Shown piece by piece: positions 61,365 through 64,000 of a DNA stretch of 64,000 bases. Where the stretch lies: the NCBI RefSeq assembly GCF_000144915.1, contig NC_014374.1, positions 62,001 through 126,000 on the forward strand, in the 5' to 3' direction. The position numbers were made by a program, and so were the translations under genes. The notes beneath the pieces are model-generated. The model worked only from the letters and a program-made list of their open reading frames with translations. It searched no databases and was not told the DNA's origin. How positions within the stretch are numbered: position 1 is the first letter of the stretch; each line of letters begins with the position of its first letter. The DNA comes from Acidilobus saccharovorans 345-15 (GTDB lineage: Archaea; Thermoproteota; Thermoprotei_A; Sulfolobales; Acidilobaceae).

Positions 61365-62533
61365 TACCCGTAAGCGTCATGGTCGCTGGGAAGGGGACCG
61401 TCTCAACCAAGATTAAGGGCCACTACGGCAAGGGCTCGCCCTCGAGGTTCAGCGAGGAGCTCAGGCCCGTGGTCTTCTGGAACATAACTTACGCCTGCAA
61501 CCTGAGGTGCGAGCACTGCTACATAGACGCCGGCCCGACGCCGAGGCAGGACGAGCTCGGCAGGGGGAGGCTCCTCGAGGTGGCCGAGGAGATGGCCGAG
61601 TTGGGCATACCCCTGGTCATCTTCAGCGGAGGGGAGCCGCTGCTGAAGCCGGAGTTCTGGGACGTGGCCAGGCTGCTGTCAGAGAGGGGGAGGCCCAAGA
61701 TGGCCCTGAGCTCCAACGGCACCCTGATAACCAGGGAGGTAGCCAGGAGGCTCAAGGAGCTCAACTTCAGCTACGTGGGGGTGTCCCTCGACAGCCTCAG
61801 GCCCGACGCCCACGACAAGTTCAGGGGGGTCCAGGGGGCCTTCAACATGACCGTGAGGGGGATCCATAACGCTGTAGAGGAGGGCCTTGACGTCGGCATA
61901 AGGACCACCGTCACCAGGTGGAACTACTCAGAGGCGCCCAAGGTAGTTGACCTCGCGGCCCAGCTGAGGGCCAGCAGGGTGAGCTACTACCTCCTTGACT
62001 CCATAGGCAGGGCCAGGAACATAGTGTCGGAGCTGCCGAGCCCGCAGCAGGTCAAGGAGTTCGTTGACGCCATAGTTGACAAGGCCAAGGAGTACGCCGG
62101 CAAGGTGGAGGTGGAGCTGGTCAGGGCTAACTTCGCGGGAATTTACATAGCCGACCTCCTGGCCAAGGATGGGAACGAGTTCATGGACTACCTGAAGCTC
62201 ATAAGTGCGCAGGGGGACTGCGGGAGGAAGACCATAAGCATATACCCGGACGGCACGGTCAGGCCGTGCCAGTTCATAGACGAATACGTCATAGGGGACC
62301 TGAGGAGGCAGAGCCTCAGGGAGATACTGAGCTATAACAACCCGGAGCTGGTCAAGTTCATAAAGCTCTACGAGAACCTCAGGGGGCCCAGGTGCGGCCC
62401 CTGCCCCTTCAAGCTGGTATGCGGGGGCGGGAGCAGGGGGAGAGCTGAGGCAGCGAGCGGCGACTTCTGGGGCGACGACCCCCTCTGCTTCATAGACCCA
62501 CTGGACGTGTGGCGCAGGAGGGGCCAGGGTTGA
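61361..62533 (+). CDS. ahbC: 12,18-didecarboxysiroheme deacetylase (AhbC), radical SAM
   Basis: Removes acetate side chains to yield iron-coproporphyrin III. Radical-SAM triad YACNLRCEHCYIDA (C-x3-C-x2-C, about residues 45-55), FSGGEPLLKPEF, then a SPASM-type C-terminus with RCGPCPFKLVCGGGS. 390 aa. The GTG at 61361 is chosen because the conserved N-terminal stretch (MIPVSVMVAGKG) begins there; an ATG six codons later is a fall-back. Between ahbAB and sirC with overlaps at both ends. Confidence 0.87.
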   Translation: MIPVSVMVAGKGTVSTKIKGHYGKGSPSRFSEELRPVVFWNITYACNLRCEHCYIDAGPTPRQDELGRGRLLEVAEEMAELGIPLVIFSGGEPLLKPEFWDVARLLSERGRPKMALSSNGTLITREVARRLKELNFSYVGVSLDSLRPDAHDKFRGVQGAFNMTVRGIHNAVEEGLDVGIRTTVTRWNYSEAPKVVDLAAQLRASRVSYYLLDSIGRARNIVSELPSPQQVKEFVDAIVDKAKEYAGKVEVELVRANFAGIYIADLLAKDGNEFMDYLKLISAQGDCGRKTISIYPDGTVRPCQFIDEYVIGDLRRQSLREILSYNNPELVKFIKLYENLRGPRCGPCPFKLVCGGGSRGRAEAASGDFWGDDPLCFIDPLDVWRRRGQG

Positions 62534-63201
62534 CCTTCATACCCCTCTTCATAGACGTCAGCGGCCTCAGGGTAGTGGTCTTTGGCGGGGGCTCCGTGGG
62601 GACCAGGAGGGCCCTGGAGTTCTCGTCAGCGGGGGCCAAGGTAACGGTCGTCGCCTCCCAGTTCTCCCATGAGCTTGAGGTTGCCGCCAAGGCAGGCCAG
62701 GTGGAGCTCGTTAAGGCTGAGGTGAGGCCCGGCGACAACGTGGACAGGTTCATAAGGGGGGCCCACATAGTAGTTATAGCCACCTCCGACATGGAGCTCA
62801 ACGACTACCTTGCCTCAAGGGCGCTAAGCCTTGGAGTCCTCGTGAACAACGCGACTGAGGCGAGGAGGGGAAACGTGGTCTACCCGTTCACGGCCGAGCC
62901 CATAGAGGGCCTCAAGGTTGCCGTCACCTCCCTGGGGCTCTCTGGGGTCGCGGCCAGGAGGGCCAGGGACAGGATAGTTGAGTGCCTCAGCTCTGACAGG
63001 TACCTCAGGACGCTCCTCTCCGTTATGAGCAAGTTTAAGGAGGAGCTCAAGGAGTCAGTAAGCGACCCCAAGGTCAGGGTGCCGCTCTACTTCAAGGTGT
63101 CCGAGGACGAGGTGTTCAACAGGCTCGTGGAGCAGGGGGACGAGGACGGCGCCCTCAGGAGGGCCCTCGAGATAGCCCGCGCGTCGCTTAACAGAGCTTA
63201 G
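62530..63201 (+). CDS. sirC: Precorrin-2 dehydrogenase (siroheme-synthase N-domain, SirC)
   Basis: Oxidises precorrin-2 to sirohydrochlorin. The NAD-binding loop VVVFGGGSVGTRRALEF (about residues 13-29), then NNATEARRGNVVYPF and SLGLSGVAARRARDRI, match Met8p/CysG N-terminal enzymes. 223 aa. TTG at 62530 is preferred over the GTG at 62509 because it overlaps the ahbC stop (TTGA) and gives the family start. No C-terminal methyltransferase, so precorrin-2 must come from elsewhere. It ends 4 bp inside the convergent small gene. Confidence 0.88.
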   Translation: MTFIPLFIDVSGLRVVVFGGGSVGTRRALEFSSAGAKVTVVASQFSHELEVAAKAGQVELVKAEVRPGDNVDRFIRGAHIVVIATSDMELNDYLASRALSLGVLVNNATEARRGNVVYPFTAEPIEGLKVAVTSLGLSGVAARRARDRIVECLSSDRYLRTLLSVMSKFKEELKESVSDPKVRVPLYFKVSEDEVFNRLVEQGDEDGALRRALEIARASLNRA

Positions 63202-63518
63202 CCTACCCCCCCCCCCCCGATAAGGCTCTGAAAGGGCCCTGGGTTCCCCTCCTTCAGGGCCTCTAGCGCCTTCTCTATGTCAACTACCGAGAAGCTGCCG
63301 AGGGACCTTATGGCGATCCTTATCATGGTCCTTGCCATGCTCTCCGGCACCACCTGCAGCATCTCCCTGTAGGTGCCAACGGGGTCCTCCACCAGGGACT
63401 CCGCAAAGGAGCGACCGTGCGTCATATAAAAGTGGCTGTCCAGGTTAACCACCATACCCAGGGCCACCTTCCTGAGCGCTGCATCTATCAGCTTAACGGC
63501 CTGCTCCTTTGAGACCAA
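63198..63518 (-). CDS. Small helical protein with a C13-coded Gly tail
   Basis: 106 aa, mostly helical (AVKLIDAALRKVALGMVVNL, PESMARTMIRIAIRSL), with a resemblance to short archaeal NitrOD5-type output domains. This is not certain. The last residues, IGGGGVG, are encoded across a run of 13 C bases (63206-63218), so its length could vary by slippage and may shift the frame of the last residues. It converges on sirC with a 4-bp overlap. Function unknown. Confidence 0.5.
   Translation of the reverse strand: MVSKEQAVKLIDAALRKVALGMVVNLDSHFYMTHGRSFAESLVEDPVGTYREMLQVVPESMARTMIRIAIRSLGSFSVVDIEKALEALKEGNPGPFQSLIGGGGVG
63206..63218 (+). repeat. C13 homopolymer
   Basis: Thirteen consecutive C bases within the 3' end of the small gene and beside the sirC stop. 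Such tracts are prone to length change and to sequencing error. Confidence 0.9.
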
Positions 63519-63681
63519 GGCGACCGACCACGAAGCCTACAGTATATTTTATGAAGCCACTGAATATATTAGTTCTCAGACGTGGGCCGCATAGCGTTAC
63601 CCTGCAACAACCATGAAGTGTTGGTATTACTCTTCGGACCTGGAATATTAGGATAGAGAACCCAGCTGGAGCCCAGCGATG

Positions 63682-63759
63682 TGGCGGACCCGGGGGGATT
63701 TGAACCCCCGACCACCGGCTTAGGAGGCCGGCGCTCTGTCCTGGCTGAGCTACGGGTCC
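63682..63759 (-). tRNA. tRNA-Arg(CCT)
   Basis: The minus strand folds as acceptor GGACCCG/CGGGTCC, D-arm GCTC/GAGC, anticodon arm CCGGC-CTCCTAA-GCCGG, T-arm GGGGG-TTCAAAT-CCCCC, discriminator G and encoded CCA. Anticodon CCT decodes AGG, the dominant Arg codon of the window. No intron. A TATA-like element on the minus strand lies near 63792-63800. Confidence 0.94.
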
Positions 63760-63850
63760 ACCGGCCTCCTCGCAGAGGGGTAGCCCACCACCTTATTTTA
63801 ACTTTACTGGATCCTTGGAACCAAGGAGCCGCCTGGAGTTGCCTTGCAGC

Positions 63851-64000
63851 TCAGCTCTCGCTCACCTGGTCCCTCCTCAGCACCCCAGTTAGGCAGTGCA
63901 CCCCTCCGCCTCCCTTGAGAACCTCGTCAATCTTGACCTCTATCACATCAACGCCCTCTGACTCCAGGGCCTTCCTGACGGGGTCGCACCCAGAGCCCAT
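63851..64000 (-). CDS. Amidinotransferase/arginine-deiminase-like protein, C-terminal part (cut by window edge)
   Basis: The last 49 codons are visible. GGGGVHCLTGVLRRDQ contains the Cys nucleophile region of the amidinotransferase/dimethylarginine hydrolase family (G-G-x-H-C), near the C-terminus as expected, with EVKIDEVLKG upstream. The rest lies beyond 64000. The visible ATG at 64000 is inside the gene, not its start. It is likely a hydrolase or transferase acting on arginine derivatives; the exact member cannot be told. Confidence 0.6.
   Translation of the reverse strand: MGSGCDPVRKALESEGVDVIEVKIDEVLKGGGGVHCLTGVLRRDQVSES

Noticed and set aside
1-64000. Insertion sequence, toxin-antitoxin, prophage or defence system
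   Set aside because: No transposase, integrase, nuclease-antitoxin pair or Cas-like gene was recognised.

Overview
The window looks like a chromosomal segment of a thermophilic crenarchaeon. The evidence is TATA-box promoters about 26 nt upstream of short or absent leaders, frequent GTG/TTG starts, AGG as the dominant arginine codon, SRP19, a TFE-beta-like iron-sulfur winged-helix factor, a class II lysyl-tRNA synthetase, a tRNA with a bulge-helix-bulge intron, Thr-rich stalked surface proteins and a PorGDAB ferredoxin oxidoreductase. Base composition and gene content remind me of Acidilobus-like organisms. That is an impression, not an identification. I saw no insertion sequences, CRISPR arrays or prophage. 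Genes are packed tightly, and several convergent pairs overlap at their 3' ends.

Layout. 1-5.2 kb (minus): a Dpp/Opp-type ABC importer (two permeases and a stalked binding protein); its ATPases probably lie off the left edge. 5.4-14.6 kb: a glycan cluster with an Alg14-Alg13-like fusion glycosyltransferase, a GalE-like epimerase, two GT2 enzymes, an AglH-like phospho-GlcNAc transferase, SfsA and an alkaline-phosphatase-superfamily enzyme. 14.7-22.6 kb: cell-surface genes, namely a 1384-aa S-layer-like protein ending in a coiled-coil stalk and membrane anchor, then an operon of a large secreted helical protein and a small Thr-stalk membrane protein whose frame is broken. 22.6-29.6 kb: TruD, two GT2 enzymes, an APC permease, a MoxR/DUF58 pair and tRNA-Trp. 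29.6-37.6 kb: a DUF1641-like protein, an orphan family-5 binding protein and a complete sugar-type ABC importer. 37.7-43.5 kb: a second alkaline-phosphatase-superfamily enzyme, a tiny protein gene, an MBL hydrolase, Sir2, a DRG/Obg-type GTPase with no ordinary start codon, and an AbrB-PhoU regulator. 43.6-48.8 kb: the porGDAB operon, a candidate structured RNA and a second APC permease. 48.9-51.1 kb: an intron-containing tRNA-Pro, LysRS and a CbiX-like protein. 51.2-63.2 kb: heme genes in two blocks (hemA-hemB, then ahbD-ahbAB fusion-ahbC-sirC) separated by MFS, GlmU-like, GlmS, PEBP, TFE-beta and SRP19 genes. 63.2-64 kb: a small unknown gene, tRNA-Arg and the end of an amidinotransferase-like gene.

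How the genes fit together. HemA and HemB make porphobilinogen. SirC, a candidate CbiX chelatase, the fused AhbAB decarboxylase, AhbC and AhbD would carry precorrin-2 through siroheme to heme, so heme is made by the siroheme-dependent route. hemL, hemC, hemD and the precorrin-2-forming methyltransferase are not in the window. GlmS and the GlmU-like enzyme supply UDP-GlcNAc, which the AglH-like and Alg14/13-like enzymes could turn into a lipid-linked chitobiose for N-glycosylating the sequon-rich surface proteins encoded nearby. The ABC importers and APC permeases indicate a peptide/sugar heterotroph that oxidises 2-oxoacids with ferredoxin.
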